The notes beneath the pieces are model-generated. The model did not search any database and was not told the DNA's origin. It worked only from the letters and a program-made list of their open reading frames with translations. A program made the position numbers and the translations under genes. This document shows, piece after piece, positions 62,911 through 64,000 of a stretch of 64,000 nucleotides of DNA. Where the stretch lies: NCBI GenBank assembly GCA_036003705.1, contig DASYSE010000105.1:14259-78258 (forward strand), written 5' to 3'. Origin of the DNA: CALGFH01 sp036003705. Its GTDB lineage: Bacteria; Actinomycetota; CALGFH01. The first letter of the stretch is position 1; every line of letters begins with the position of its first letter.

Positions 62911-64000
62911 TCATGGCCCGGTCGCGATGAACACGTTCTTCAGCTCGGTGTAATGGTCAAGGGCGTGGGGACCCAGCTCGCGGCCGACGCCCGACTGCTT
63001 GTAGCCGCCGAAGGGGGTGGCCACCCGGACCGAGGTGTTGGAGTTGACCGACAGGGTGCCCGTCTCCAGCGCCCGCGCCACCCGGAGGGCGCGGCCGATG
63101 TCGCGTGTCCAGACCGACCCGGAGAGGCCGTAGATGCTGGCGTTGGCCAGGCGCACCGCCTCGGCCTCGTCGGCGAAGGGCAGCACCACCGCGACCGGCC
63201 CGAAGATCTCCTCGGTGGCCGCCCGGTCGCCGGGGTCGACGCCGGTGAGCACGGTCGGCGGGTACCAGTAGCCGGGGCCGTCCGGGGCCGACCCACGGAT
63301 CGCCACCGGGGTCCCCTCGGGCACGAACGACGCCACCGTCTCCCGCTGCCCGGCCGAGATCAGCGGCCCCATCTGGGTCCGCTCGTCGGCCGGGTCGCCG
63401 ACCCGCAGCCCGGCCACCTCCGGCGCCAGCAGCGAGAGGAACTCGTCCATGGCCGAGCGCTCGACCAGGATGCGTGAGCGGGCGCAGCAGTCCTGACCGG
63501 CGTTGCCGAACACCGCAAGGGGAGCCGCGGCCGCGGCCGTGGCCAGGTCGGCGTCGGCGAACACGACATTGGCCGACTTGCCGCCGAGCTCGAGTGTGAC
63601 CCGCTTGATGGTCCCGGCGGCGCCGCGCATCACCTCCCGCCCGATCTCGGTCGAGCCGGTGAAGGCGATCTTGGCGACCTTCGGGTGCTCGACCAGGCGC
63701 CGGCCGACCACCCGGCCCGGACCGGCGAGCACGTTGACCACACCCGGCGGGATGCCGGCCTCCTCGGCCAGCTCCCGGAAGGCCAGCGCGGTGAGCGGGG
63801 TCAGCCCGGCCGGCTTGAGCACGACCGTGTTGCCGGCGGCCAGGGCCGGGGCGAGCTTCCAGGAGGCGATCGTCAGCGGGAAGTTCCAGGGGACGATCAG
63901 CCCGACGACCCCCAGCGGCTCCCGGAAGGTGAGGTCGACCCCGCCCTGGACGGGGATGGTGTCGCCGAGCAGCCGCTCGGGTGCGCCGGCGTAGTAGGCG
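62911..64000 (-). CDS. Aldehyde dehydrogenase, N-terminus cut by the window end
   Basis: At least 362 residues; the frame is open to base 64000, so the start lies outside. Oxidises an aldehyde with NAD(P). VPWNFPLTIASWKLAPALA and AFTGSTEIGREVMRGA are cofactor contacts, LELGGKSANVVFADAD holds the general base Glu, and GQDCCARSR the nucleophile Cys; TPFGGYKQSGVGRELG is the typical end. By eye it is closest to gamma-aminobutyraldehyde/betaine aldehyde-type enzymes. It leads the SDR gene downstream. Confidence 0.93.
   Translation of the reverse strand, partial: AYYAGAPERLLGDTIPVQGGVDLTFREPLGVVGLIVPWNFPLTIASWKLAPALAAGNTVVLKPAGLTPLTALAFRELAEEAGIPPGVVNVLAGPGRVVGRRLVEHPKVAKIAFTGSTEIGREVMRGAAGTIKRVTLELGGKSANVVFADADLATAAAAAPLAVFGNAGQDCCARSRILVERSAMDEFLSLLAPEVAGLRVGDPADERTQMGPLISAGQRETVASFVPEGTPVAIRGSAPDGPGYWYPPTVLTGVDPGDRAATEEIFGPVAVVLPFADEAEAVRLANASIYGLSGSVWTRDIGRALRVARALETGTLSVNSNTSVRVATPFGGYKQSGVGRELGPHALDHYTELKNVFIATGP

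Overview
The window is very GC-rich (coding third positions almost all G or C) and reads as the chromosome of a member of the Actinomycetota. The case rests on family content: a PdtaS/PdtaR-type histidine kinase and ANTAR regulator, a class F sortase beside a DUF4397 surface protein, a resuscitation-promoting-factor-like secreted enzyme with LysM, PspC and DUF4230 proteins, and promoter elements of TANNNT type lying 6-7 nt before start codons (leaderless mRNAs). I cannot name a genus. No tRNA, rRNA, CRISPR array, transposase or phage gene was found, so this looks like ordinary chromosome with several decayed genes rather than a mobile island.

Layout. 1-2.3 kb: the end of argG and argH, closed by a tandem array of small hairpins. 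2.5-6.3 kb (minus): an ECF sigma factor, its probable membrane anti-sigma factor, and a REC-PAS-GGDEF-EAL cyclic-di-GMP protein. 6.6-12.4 kb: a papain-fold-like protein without its catalytic residues, an SDR and an S9 peptidase diverging 15 bp apart, a deleted hydroxyacid dehydrogenase remnant, and pdtaS. 12.4-17.6 kb: a surface operon of DUF4397 protein, lipoprotein class F sortase and a large membrane protein with a degenerate receiver domain. 17.6-23.3 kb: gltB behind a good promoter and a leader hairpin, then pdtaR and a PspC-domain protein. 23.3-30.6 kb: an AlkZ-like remnant, a catalytically dead ArsC-like protein, a sugar dehydrogenase lipoprotein, a ROK kinase, a MacB/FtsX-type ABC exporter and pdxH. 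30.7-36.4 kb: aceB-glcD-glcE-glcF, which together turn glycolate into glyoxylate and then malate.

36.5-49.5 kb holds a DUF4177-like protein, a cupredoxin fragment, a coiled-coil J-domain protein, an aminotransferase, an acyl-CoA dehydrogenase with a twice-frameshifted FAD oxidoreductase, a GAF membrane protein, a DUF4230 protein, a hexapeptide acyltransferase, a second degenerate-receiver membrane protein, an aldehyde dehydrogenase/CoA-transferase pair and the Rpf/LysM protein with a 150-nt structured leader. 49.6-56.2 kb: a 7TM-type histidine kinase, a PadR repressor with its flavin monooxygenase, a hydroxybutyrate-type dehydrogenase with an acyl-CoA ligase, and a degenerate RsbW-like ATPase. 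56.4-61.9 kb (minus): a mannitol operon, PTS EIICB, EIIA, mtlD and a double-length 6-phosphofructokinase, leading from mannitol to fructose 1,6-bisphosphate. 62.1-64 kb: an SDR and an aldehyde dehydrogenase cut by the window end.

The items I find most worth following are the paired membrane proteins with a degenerate receiver domain (14203-17619 and 44627-45715), the tandem phosphofructokinase in the mannitol operon, the structured leaders before gltB and the Rpf-like gene, the recurrent leaderless promoters, and a set of genes that survive only as ends or fragments.
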